The notes under the pieces are model-generated. The model was not told the origin of the DNA, ran no database searches, and was given only the letters and a program-made list of their open reading frames with translations. Shown piece after piece: positions 51,381 through 60,338 of a DNA stretch of 64,000 nt. The DNA lies in NCBI RefSeq assembly GCF_001686985.1, contig NZ_CP015318.1, forward strand, positions 2,974,001-3,038,000. Direction: 5' to 3'. Numbering within the stretch: position 1 is the stretch's first letter; every line of letters begins with the position of its first letter. This DNA comes from Mesorhizobium amorphae CCNWGS0123 (GTDB taxonomy: Bacteria > Pseudomonadota > Alphaproteobacteria > Rhizobiales > Rhizobiaceae). A program made the position numbers and the translations under genes.

Positions 51381-51426
51381 GTTTTATTGCTTATATGAAA
51401 ATATCATAGGGGCAATATTTTAAAAC
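51381..51426. promoter_or_regulatory. AT-rich dyad region, Lrp autoregulatory candidate
   Basis: The palindrome TATGA-AAATA-TCATA (51394-51408) lies inside a larger imperfect dyad, GTTTTATTGC (51381-51390) and GCAATATTTTAAAAC (51412-51426). Position just upstream of the Lrp gene and composition fit Lrp/AsnC operators. Confidence 0.5.
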
Positions 51427-51542
51427 AGCAAGGGCGGTTCCGACGGTTGTCAACACGCCGGATACACGCGACGCCCGATCAGGTCGCATCGCCGCGCGAA
51501 ACATCGTTTCGGCGCAAAGGGTCTACCTGGATGGATCAGCGA

Positions 51543-52268
51543 CTATCGCCCAGCCCGGAAGATCGCCACCGCGGACGCCGTCAGCGCCGCATTGCCGGAT
51601 GCAGTCGTTCCGTCAGGCAACTCCTTGCCATCCTCCAACCCCACCCGTGTCGATAACTTCCGTCTGGCCGCCCGCTCGACGAAAGGCCACACGGTCGCGT
51701 TCTCGCCGTGCAGCAGGATGGAGCGGCGGATGCCGGCACGCTGCAACACTTTTTCGATGCCGTTGGCGATGGCAAAGGCCTCGTCCAGCGTCTGCTCTGA
51801 AATCTCGATCAGGATGCGCAGCACCCGTCCGCCATGGTCGAGGCTAACCAGGCGCTCGGCGTCGGCGATCGACGCCAGCCCGGCCTCGATGCCGATGCCG
51901 CGTTGGCGCAGGCTCTCCATCACCAGCGGCGCCGCCGCCTCGCTGAGATTGACCGAGGCATAGTCCGGCAATTCGCGCCAGCCGGCGATGGCCGCAAGCG
52001 TGCGCTGGTCGTCATTCTCAATCCAGGCGCCGGTGGAAACCCCGATCAGCGTGCCCGGGCAGGCGCGGCGCAGCGCCAAAACCGTCGCGTCCATCGCCGC
52101 CGGTGCCAGGCTTTCGCGGCCGTCGAGCCCGCGCGCATGCGCATGCAGCTCGGCCGCACCGGCGGTCACAGAAGCAGCACCGTCGCGCGCCATGGCGTCG
52201 GCACCGAGCGGCAGTTGCGGATGAAATTCGGCGCCGCGCGCGCCATTGATGCAGGTCTGGACAATCAT
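51543..52268 (-). CDS. BKACE-family protein (DUF849), short form
   Basis: A 241-residue member of the beta-keto acid cleavage enzyme family (relatives of 3-keto-5-aminohexanoate cleavage enzyme). Recognisable segments are IVQTCINGARG, the zinc-type HAHARGLDGRESL (normally HLHxRxxxG), GVSTGAW, and the family Asn/Glu region ASVNLSEAAAPLVM with IEAGLASIADAERL. Most family members have about 270-310 residues, so this one is short. Such enzymes use acetyl-CoA and zinc to split beta-keto acids. It lies on the same strand as the Lrp/saccharopine-dehydrogenase/importer genes but is 199 bases upstream of the Lrp gene; joint function is inferred. Confidence 0.75.
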   Translation of the reverse strand: MIVQTCINGARGAEFHPQLPLGADAMARDGAASVTAGAAELHAHARGLDGRESLAPAAMDATVLALRRACPGTLIGVSTGAWIENDDQRTLAAIAGWRELPDYASVNLSEAAAPLVMESLRQRGIGIEAGLASIADAERLVSLDHGGRVLRILIEISEQTLDEAFAIANGIEKVLQRAGIRRSILLHGENATVWPFVERAARRKLSTRVGLEDGKELPDGTTASGNAALTASAVAIFRAGR

Positions 52269-52430
52269 CGGAAAGCAGCCCGGTTGCGGTCGCGACCAGT
52301 CTAGCCGAGGCCGGCGACAACCGGAATCAGGCAACCGATCATTCCTGACAGGCGATACGCTTCCGCGCACCGACGTCCGGCAAGATCCAGAAACACATCT
52401 TGCGCGGGTCTACGCGCTGACCGCGATCCC

Positions 52431-52769
52431 CTAGTTGCAGATCGGTGGCCGCAGGGAGACGTCTTCCCTGTCCCACAAGCAGGAGGAGGGAAGCGGCCAA
52501 GCGCGCTGCCTGGCTAGCCAAAGGCAGTAAGAACCGGAATGAGCGCCGGCAAGAAAACTGGCAGATGAACAGCCGACCAGGCGCTGATGCGCACCCGATG
52601 GGTTGCTTTCCCGCCATGAAACTTCATCATTTGCCACAGCGGCGAACCATTGGGCCTCACTCGACGTCAAACCAAAAAGGACGCGACCAGAGTAGTCGGC
52701 GGGCTCATCGACGGTCGTGTCGAACACCGCCCAGGTGTCGGGCGGCTCCTGCACTGCGACGAACCTCAT
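52431..52769 (-). CDS. Small hypothetical protein with an atypical C-terminal half
   Basis: The first 60 residues look real: RFVAVQEPPDTWAVFDTTVD, then GRVLFGLTSSEAQWFAAVAN, like small rhizobial proteins of the pattern W.V.D.......G..L.GLT..EA. GGAGG precedes ATG 52769 by 5 bases. The remaining 50 residues (from about RLVGCSSASFLAG) look like translated non-coding DNA rich in Ser, Cys and Arg, so the original end may have been lost by frameshift. 112 residues as it stands. Function unknown. Confidence 0.5.
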   Translation of the reverse strand: MRFVAVQEPPDTWAVFDTTVDEPADYSGRVLFGLTSSEAQWFAAVANDEVSWRESNPSGAHQRLVGCSSASFLAGAHSGSYCLWLARQRAWPLPSSCLWDREDVSLRPPICN

Positions 52770-52916
52770 TTGAGCCTCCATTGTGCGAAGAGGCTAATAT
52801 AGCAGTCAGTGCCCTGCGGCCGTGTGAATGAGCCCACATATGGAAGCTGCGCCTTCGCGCTTGTTCGTATCGGCTTGAAATCGGGCAATTTTTTACGCCC
52901 TGGATGCACCCAGGCG

Positions 52917-53585
52917 CTACTCGATCAGCAGCAAGCCGCGCTTCTTGTCGCCATCGCTGTCGATCGTGTCGATGGCCGAGAACAGACGTTCACGCTCGAC
53001 CAGCCAGGGCTTGTAGCGCTCGTTGACATCGAGGACGAAAACCATGTCCTCGGCCTCCAGATAGCCACCGATCGGGGAAAAATGGCCGCTGCCGGCGCCG
53101 AAGATCTTCTCGCGGGTGAAGTTGACGATGTAACGGCGGCCCGGGTCGTTGGCGCGCTTCATGTGCTCGCGGAATTCGTCGGCGCTCAGGTTGCGCAGCA
53201 CGGAGACTTTCCGACTGGTCTTCGTTCGGGCGACCTCGGCAACCTCGTCCAGGGTGAGCCCGACGATGCAAAAACCTGTCCAGCACTTTCCCGTGCCCTC
53301 GAGGACTTCGGCCTCGCTTGTCTCCTCCTCGCCGATGGAACGGAATGTGTTTGCGACGCTGGCCGGACCGCACCGCGAGCTGTTCGATTGCCAGTCAAGG
53401 CTGGCGTTGAACGTGGCCGCCACCGGCAGCTTCCAGGCGCTGTCGATCAGCGCAGGGGTACGGACAACCGACGATTGGATTGCGTCGGGCGAAACCGCGG
53501 TCTGGCCAACAAGCAACAGGGCGCCGCCGCCAAGCAGGCCAAGGCCGGCAACTGCAATCAAACCAAAGGCGAGACCGCGATTCAT
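52917..53585 (-). CDS. Phytochelatin synthase-family cysteine protease-like protein
   Basis: A 222-residue protein with an N-terminal membrane anchor or signal (GLAFGLIAVAGLGLLGGGAL). It belongs to the phytochelatin synthase N-terminal (papain-like) family. The catalytic triad is readable: Cys72 in QSNSSRCGPASVAN, His168 in GSGHFSPIGGYLE, and Asp186 in VLDVNERYKP. Bacterial single-domain forms mainly cut glutathione or its conjugates rather than make phytochelatins. The predicted location is periplasmic or membrane-facing. ATG at 53585 follows GAGG at 8 bases. It has no operon partner. Confidence 0.8.
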   Translation of the reverse strand: MNRGLAFGLIAVAGLGLLGGGALLLVGQTAVSPDAIQSSVVRTPALIDSAWKLPVAATFNASLDWQSNSSRCGPASVANTFRSIGEEETSEAEVLEGTGKCWTGFCIVGLTLDEVAEVARTKTSRKVSVLRNLSADEFREHMKRANDPGRRYIVNFTREKIFGAGSGHFSPIGGYLEAEDMVFVLDVNERYKPWLVERERLFSAIDTIDSDGDKKRGLLLIE

Positions 53586-53764
53586 TGCCGAACCTCGAAA
53601 CAGTGCAGCAACAGGACAATTCAGAAGTGCCACAGCGTAGCGAAATCGGAGACAACAGTCGATGTTGCGGCGTCGACCCCGGGCGTACCATATAGCGGGG
53701 CAGGGCGCGCGCCACGGCGGCTGCGCCCTTGATTTTTGTCTGCCGCGGTCGAAAGGATTTTGCC

Positions 53765-54190
53765 ATGGGTGAACTCAAGGTGAGGACCCGCGTCACCGGC
53801 GCGCTGGCCGTCCTGCCGCCGGGCGGCCTGCCGGTCGTCACCACTCCGACCGGCGGCACGGTCGATGTCGTCACCGCGGTCAGCGCGCCGGGTTTCAATC
53901 CGCTCGACCTGCTCTACGCCTCTTTGGCCACCTGCATGGTGCTGAGCGCCCGCATCGCCGCCACGCGCCTCGGCGTTGCCGACCGGCTCGGCGAGGTGAG
54001 GGCGGAGGTCGGCGGCGAGAAGGCGAAGGACGAGCCATCGCGGGTCGAGACGTTCAACATCAGGCTGGAGATTGCCGGCGACCTCGACTTGGCCACCAAG
54101 CAGCGCATCGTCGAGGATGCCGAGGCGATTTGCACGGTGTCCAACACGTTGCGCACCGCGCCGGAACTGCATGCCACGCTTGCCGGCTGA
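53765..54190 (+). CDS. OsmC-family peroxiredoxin-like protein
   Basis: A 141-residue OsmC-fold protein. FNPLDLLYASLATCMVLSAR carries the first cysteine of the usual pair; the second cysteine segment, near AEAICTVSNTL, follows. OsmC/Ohr proteins reduce organic hydroperoxides with dithiols. AAAGGA precedes the ATG at 53765. It is followed 41 bases later by the CMD-like gene, perhaps co-transcribed. Confidence 0.88.
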   Translation: MGELKVRTRVTGALAVLPPGGLPVVTTPTGGTVDVVTAVSAPGFNPLDLLYASLATCMVLSARIAATRLGVADRLGEVRAEVGGEKAKDEPSRVETFNIRLEIAGDLDLATKQRIVEDAEAICTVSNTLRTAPELHATLAG

Positions 54191-54231
54191 GGCCGCGCAA
54201 AATTGGGGTTCAACCAACCAAGGACCATCCG

Positions 54232-54750
54232 ATGGCCATGATCCCGCCGATCGACTACGCGACGGCGTCCAACGAAATCCGCGCCGAGCACGACAGAGAA
54301 CTCGCGCTGCGCGGCCGCATGACCAACATGAAGCGCATCCTGCCGCCGGCTGCCCACCGCATCTACGCCGAATGGTTCACGCTACGCGATCTGCTCAAGC
54401 CCACGCTCGACGACCGCGCCATCTGGCTGTTCTCGAAAGCGGTCTCGGAAACCATGCGTGCCGAGATCCCCGTCACCTTCTTCCGCCGCGCGCTGATCGA
54501 CTCAGGGCTCGACCCCGAGAACATCGAACCGACCGCCGACGAGGCGCTGCTGATTGACTTCGGTACTGCGGTCGCCACCGACGCCAACGCGGTTTGTGAT
54601 GCTATCTGGGCCGGGCTGAAGGCACGCTACGATGAGCCGACGCTGGTCAACCTCGTCGCCTTCGCCGGCATCATGGTGGCGACCTGCGTGTTCACCAATG
54701 CGGTGCGCGTCGATCTCGATCCGGAGCTGGAGGGTTATCGGAGGCGGTGA
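54232..54750 (+). CDS. Carboxymuconolactone decarboxylase-like (AhpD-fold) protein
   Basis: A 172-residue all-helical protein. TNMKRILPPAAHRIYAEWF, then DDRAIWLFSKAVSETM and the end segment FAGIMVATCVFTNAVRVDLD resemble the CMD/AhpD fold in layout, but the CxxC that defines AhpD is missing, so it is probably not a peroxidase partner. Function unknown. AAGGA precedes ATG 54232. Confidence 0.65.
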   Translation: MAMIPPIDYATASNEIRAEHDRELALRGRMTNMKRILPPAAHRIYAEWFTLRDLLKPTLDDRAIWLFSKAVSETMRAEIPVTFFRRALIDSGLDPENIEPTADEALLIDFGTAVATDANAVCDAIWAGLKARYDEPTLVNLVAFAGIMVATCVFTNAVRVDLDPELEGYRRR

Positions 54751-54753
54751 TAC

Positions 54754-54786
54754 TGCCGATCTCCCCCACGAGGGGGGAGGTTGGCA
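54754..54786. repeat. GCCGATCTCCCCC palindromic element, copy A
   Basis: TGCCGATCTCCCCC (54754-54767), spacer ACGA, GGGGGGAGGTTGGCA (54772-54786): an imperfect hairpin just after the CMD-like gene. Its complement matches copy B at 55634-55667, in the opposite direction. Confidence 0.7.
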
Positions 54787-54874
54787 GCTCCGGCCTTTCC
54801 GCAGGAAACGGGTGGCTCCCTCCTGCCGTCCGCCCCATCTTCATGGGCAACAAAAGCGACCGGGAGCGAAACCC

Positions 54875-55618
54875 ATGACCATCCATTCGATAAGCGCTCG
54901 TCGTGCAAATCGTTCGGCGGAGGCGCGTGTCGCCGATCAGGGCTGGCGCGAACTGGCTAGCGAACTGAACAACCATGGCTGCGCCGTCATGGAAAAGCTG
55001 CTTTCGCCCGAGGAATGCGCCGGGATCGCGGCGCTCTATCCGCACGAAGAGCACTTCCGCAGTCATGTCCACATGGCACGTCACGGTTTCGGCAAGGGCG
55101 AGTACCGCTATTTCCGTTACCCTTTGCCTGATCTGATCGGCGCCTTGCGCACCGCGCTCTATCCGCGTCTGGCCGAGGTCGCCAACGACTGGAACGAGCG
55201 CTTGGGGCTGGCGCAGCGCTATCCTGCGGACCACGCCGCATTCCTCAAGCAATGCCACGACAACGGCCAGACGCGGCCGACGCCACTGCTGCTGCAATAC
55301 GGCCCCGGCGACTTCAACTGCCTGCACCAGGATCTCTATGGCGATCTTGCCTTTCCGCTGCAGGTGGCGATCCTGCTGTCCGAGCCGGGCAGGGATTTCA
55401 CAGGCGGCGAGTTCGTGCTGACCGAGCAGCGCCCGCGCATGCAAAGCCGCGCCGAGGTCGTGCCGCTGACCCAGGGCGACGCTGTGGTCTTCGCCGTCCA
55501 CAATCGCCCGGTACAAGGCACCAAGGGCCATTATCGGGTCAATCTCAGGCACGGCGTCAGCCGCCTGCGCTCGGGCATGCGGCACACGGTTGGCATCATC
55601 TTCCACGACGCGAAGTAG
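54875..55618 (+). CDS. 2-oxoglutarate/Fe(II)-dependent oxygenase
   Basis: A 247-residue double-stranded beta-helix dioxygenase of the prolyl-hydroxylase-like group. The iron facial triad is likely HQD (CLHQDLYGDLAF) and the distal His in TKGHYRVNLRHG, with the oxoglutarate Arg in the same stretch (HGVSRLRSGMRH). The fold segments GGEFVLTEQRPRMQSRAEVV and GDAVVFAVHNRPV fit. GGGAG precedes ATG 54875. Its substrate is unknown; similar proteins hydroxylate amino acids or protein side chains. The gene lies alone between two inverted copies of a short repeat. Confidence 0.85.
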   Translation: MTIHSISARRANRSAEARVADQGWRELASELNNHGCAVMEKLLSPEECAGIAALYPHEEHFRSHVHMARHGFGKGEYRYFRYPLPDLIGALRTALYPRLAEVANDWNERLGLAQRYPADHAAFLKQCHDNGQTRPTPLLLQYGPGDFNCLHQDLYGDLAFPLQVAILLSEPGRDFTGGEFVLTEQRPRMQSRAEVVPLTQGDAVVFAVHNRPVQGTKGHYRVNLRHGVSRLRSGMRHTVGIIFHDAK

Positions 55619-55633
55619 AGGCCTGGAGCCGAA

Positions 55634-55667
55634 GCTGCCAGTCTCCCCGCGAGGGGGAGATCGGCTG
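55634..55667. repeat. GCCGATCTCCCCC palindromic element, copy B (inverted)
   Basis: GCTGCCAGTCTCCCC (55634-55648), spacer, GAGGGGGAGATCGGCTG (55651-55667). Read on the complement it gives GCCGATCTCCCCC, the same order as copy A on the plus strand; so the two copies are inverted about the oxygenase gene. Confidence 0.7.
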
Positions 55668-55793
55668 TCACTGCCGCCGTCGCCAGTCTTCACTGTCGGC
55701 GCTGCGGCGCTTCTGCCTCTTCCCCCGGCACCCTCATTCGCGTATGGCCCCGGGCAAATCCCTCAACCTCGCATCGGCCTCCCGGAACACCCC

Positions 55794-57416
<1,623 letters not shown>

Positions 57417-57564
57417 GGGAGGGTGGCTATTTGAGCGGCCGCGGGCATCCGACACGCGATTGCTCGATGTCTGCGTAAAGGTCAAAGCAGTCCCTCGGGA
57501 GGCTGTCCGGTTCCGGGTTGTGAAAACGGCGTACTTCTCCACAATGCTTGGGAAAGGCTTCGGG

Positions 57565-57921
57565 ATGAGAATTGCAATGTCCGTCGCATTGGCCGCGACA
57601 GTGGCTGGATGCGCGACTTCGCCGGTCGACTATGACGCGACGCTTTCGCAGCAAGACCAGAAATGGGCGTCGCCGGAATGCCAGCAGGCCCGCGCGGCGG
57701 CTTCCGCCTATGCCGTTCGCGAAAAAACGCACCCGGGTTGGGAATTCGTCGCGCTTGGCCCGTATGGGTTGGGGATCATAGCAGCCGCCAAGGAGCAGGA
57801 GCAGAAGCAACGAAAGCTGCTCGCCCGCGAGTTGCACCTGCAATGCTCGAGTCTTCCCCTGCCGAAGGAGTTGCAGGGCGAATTGAGCCCTGCGGGCGCA
57901 AGCCAGACGAAATATCCATAG
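57565..57921 (+). CDS. Small lipoprotein
   Basis: A 118-residue lipoprotein. Signal RIAMSVALAATVAGC has a lipobox VAGC with Cys16 as the lipidated residue. The mature part (ATSPVDYDATLSQQDQKWAS, then ECQQARAAASAYAVREKTHP) holds two further cysteines (in PECQQ and LHLQCS) that may pair. A Gly/Leu segment ALGPYGLGIIAAAKEQEQ suggests a second membrane contact. ATG at 57565 follows an AAAGG about 8 bases ahead. Function unknown. Confidence 0.75.
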   Translation: MRIAMSVALAATVAGCATSPVDYDATLSQQDQKWASPECQQARAAASAYAVREKTHPGWEFVALGPYGLGIIAAAKEQEQKQRKLLARELHLQCSSLPLPKELQGELSPAGASQTKYP

Positions 57922-58166
57922 CCAGAGCTCGCCACCTTCGGGACGAAGCGGAGGCGCCCGCGAAGGGCTCAAGCGACCCGGAGCGGCGCGCTTGCAGAGC
58001 CGATTTGGCGGCTCGTAAGCGGATGTTGACTGGAACCAGTGACTTTGCCGCGTTCTTGTCGCTCCAATTGAAATCGGCTACCGCACTAGCTGACCCCGCT
58101 CCAGTCACTGCCAAAGCCGTGGGCTTCTCCAAGCCGCCGATCAGCGGCATGGAAGTGGCATGTCCC

Positions 58167-60095
58167 TTAGCCTGCTTGAGCGCGGTGAACGTCCAGACGG
58201 GGCGATTCTGACGTCGCGACTTTGCCAAGCTGGAAGACCTCCGTCGCTTCGCCGCGCCCCCGCAACCTGTGCTTGCCCGCCGGGATCGTTTCGAACTCTT
58301 CGTCGAGCCGCGACGCGGTCTCGCCGGAAATCGCGATGGCGGTCGCGGCATCCGGGTCGAGCTGCTTGCCGAGATCCTGTAGCCGCTGGCTGACGTTCAC
58401 GGTGTCGCCGACTATCGTATAGTTGACGCGGTCGGATGCGCCAATGTTGCCGACAATGACGGAGCCCGTATGGATGCCGATGCGGACATGAAGCGGAGGC
58501 CGGCCTTCGCTGGCCGCTTCCAGATTGTCTTTCTCCAACTGCTCGCGAATGGCCGCGGCGGCACGGACGGCCGCGGCGGCATGGCCCTTCAGACGGTCCG
58601 GCGCGCCGAAGAATGCCAGCATGCCGTCGCCCAAGAACTTGTCAACCGTGCCGCCATGCGTGTCGACCGCGCGGCACAGGATTTCAAAATGATGGTTGAG
58701 GAGCCTGGCCGCAGCGGCAGCGTCCATCCGCTCCGACAACGTGGTGAAACCGGCGATATCGGTGAACATGACAGTGACGACCGCCTCGCGCGGTTCGGCG
58801 ATGCCGATCTCTCCGGTGCGCACCAGCTTGGCCACCAGCGAGCGCGGAATATAGGTCGAGAATGCACGCAGTCCGATCAGCATAGCATTGAAGGCCGAAG
58901 CCTGGTTGTCCAACTCCAGCACCCTGCTGCGCGGCAGCGGGGTCACGCCGTCGAGATCGAAATCGGCGACGCGCGTGGCCTGGCCGGCGATCGCCTGGAT
59001 CGGTCGCGACAGGCGCCTGCCAAGCAGGATCGCTACTATGACCGCCACGGCCATCGCCCCAAGACCGAGCAGGGCCGATCCCATAACGCGCTCGATCTCG
59101 TCGCTGATCTGGCTGGTCTCGAAATACGCGCCGAGCGTCCAGGGCTTGTCGCCATAGCCTGCGATCTTGCGGGTAATGGCGATGTACGTGGTGTCGCCGC
59201 TCCACTCGGACGCATTGTCCACGCTGGGGTCGATCTCGGCGATTTCTATGTCGCGGGCGCGGCGCGTGTCGAACTCCTGCCCTACCTTGCGCGAGCTATA
59301 TGCGGCCAATACCGGATCGCCATACGTGGCCAGCGGCGTCAGTGGCAGGACGCCATTCTTCAGAGCGTCGGGATCGGCCAGCCTTTGGTCGGCGAGCACG
59401 CGATCTTCGCCATCGAGAATGAAGGCATGCGTGCCAAATCGCGATGACAGTTCCCGCGTGATATCGGACAGTTTCTGCAATTCGACCGCCGCGATCACCC
59501 AGGCCTGCGTCACGCCATTACGTGCCAGCGGCACGGAGACATGCGCGTACAGGCCGAACTCGTTGGCCACGAACGCACCCCATTGGCGTCCGTCGACCTG
59601 TCTGCGTTGCTCGAGGGCGGCGCGGACTTGGGACGACTTCTCGGGCTCGGCCGGAAAATGCTCGATCGCGCCCGTTGAAACGTTGTTTTCGACGGACCGC
59701 GCGGCGCCGCGGCAGACGAGGTCGGGGGTGCAGATCAGCGTCGCCTCGACCCCCGAAGCGGCAGCCAGAGCACCGGCAACGGTTGCAGACATCGCCTTGT
59801 CGTCGATCTGGAACTCGCCCTGGGCATACAGCTGCGCGATGCCGTCCACCGCGTTCTCGGCGTCTCCCATCTCGGCGCGCAGCGAGTCCTCCATCGCATC
59901 GATCAGGAGTGTCGACTGGGCGCCGAGCAAGTCGAACGTGTTGCGAAAATTGGCGCCGACCGACAATGCGAGCACGCCGCCGACCGACAGGAATACGAGG
60001 CTGCCAAAACTCAACGCCATGATGACTGCAATGGGGATGCGACGCCGCTTCTTTGCGGGGCGGGCCAGACGCACTGGTTGTGCGGAGGTGCTCAT
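58167..60095 (-). CDS. Membrane-bound class III adenylate/guanylate cyclase
   Basis: A 642-residue protein. A helix near the N terminus (IPIAVIMALSFGSLVFLSVG), a large periplasmic sensor domain (about 50-325, Cache-like) and a second helix (LLGLGAMAVAVIVAILLG) lead to a HAMP-like linker (RRLSRPIQAIAGQATRVADF). The C-terminal cyclase domain has VTVMFTDIAGFTTLSERM (metal Asp), KFLGDGMLAFFG, and RIGIHTGSVIVGNIG. It makes a cyclic nucleotide, probably cAMP, in response to a periplasmic signal. ATG at 60095 is used (MSTSAQP). It is followed upstream by a separate gene, the GGDEF-EAL protein, on the same strand. Confidence 0.9.
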   Translation of the reverse strand: MSTSAQPVRLARPAKKRRRIPIAVIMALSFGSLVFLSVGGVLALSVGANFRNTFDLLGAQSTLLIDAMEDSLRAEMGDAENAVDGIAQLYAQGEFQIDDKAMSATVAGALAAASGVEATLICTPDLVCRGAARSVENNVSTGAIEHFPAEPEKSSQVRAALEQRRQVDGRQWGAFVANEFGLYAHVSVPLARNGVTQAWVIAAVELQKLSDITRELSSRFGTHAFILDGEDRVLADQRLADPDALKNGVLPLTPLATYGDPVLAAYSSRKVGQEFDTRRARDIEIAEIDPSVDNASEWSGDTTYIAITRKIAGYGDKPWTLGAYFETSQISDEIERVMGSALLGLGAMAVAVIVAILLGRRLSRPIQAIAGQATRVADFDLDGVTPLPRSRVLELDNQASAFNAMLIGLRAFSTYIPRSLVAKLVRTGEIGIAEPREAVVTVMFTDIAGFTTLSERMDAAAAARLLNHHFEILCRAVDTHGGTVDKFLGDGMLAFFGAPDRLKGHAAAAVRAAAAIREQLEKDNLEAASEGRPPLHVRIGIHTGSVIVGNIGASDRVNYTIVGDTVNVSQRLQDLGKQLDPDAATAIAISGETASRLDEEFETIPAGKHRLRGRGEATEVFQLGKVATSESPRLDVHRAQAG

Positions 60096-60338
60096 GCAGC
60101 CAATGTCGCAATGCGCCACCGAATTGCAAGCCCGGTGACGGCCTTAAAGAAAGGGCGCGCCCCGAATGCACGAGCCTCCTTGCTTCGGTGCCCAACGCAC
60201 TTCGGAAAAAAGTTCATGGCGCGGCCGCGACTTCCAGAGTGGCGCCGGCTATGTCCGCTTCCAGGCGGTGGCAATGCTGACCTTAACGGCCGATACGAGG
60301 CGCAAAGCCGCTGTGGCTGAGGGCGTAGGGGCGCCCCG

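Noticed and set aside
57922..58166. Possible remnant gene between the lipoprotein and the cyclase
   Set aside because: Open frames on both strands lack ribosome sites and any recognisable motif; treated as non-coding.
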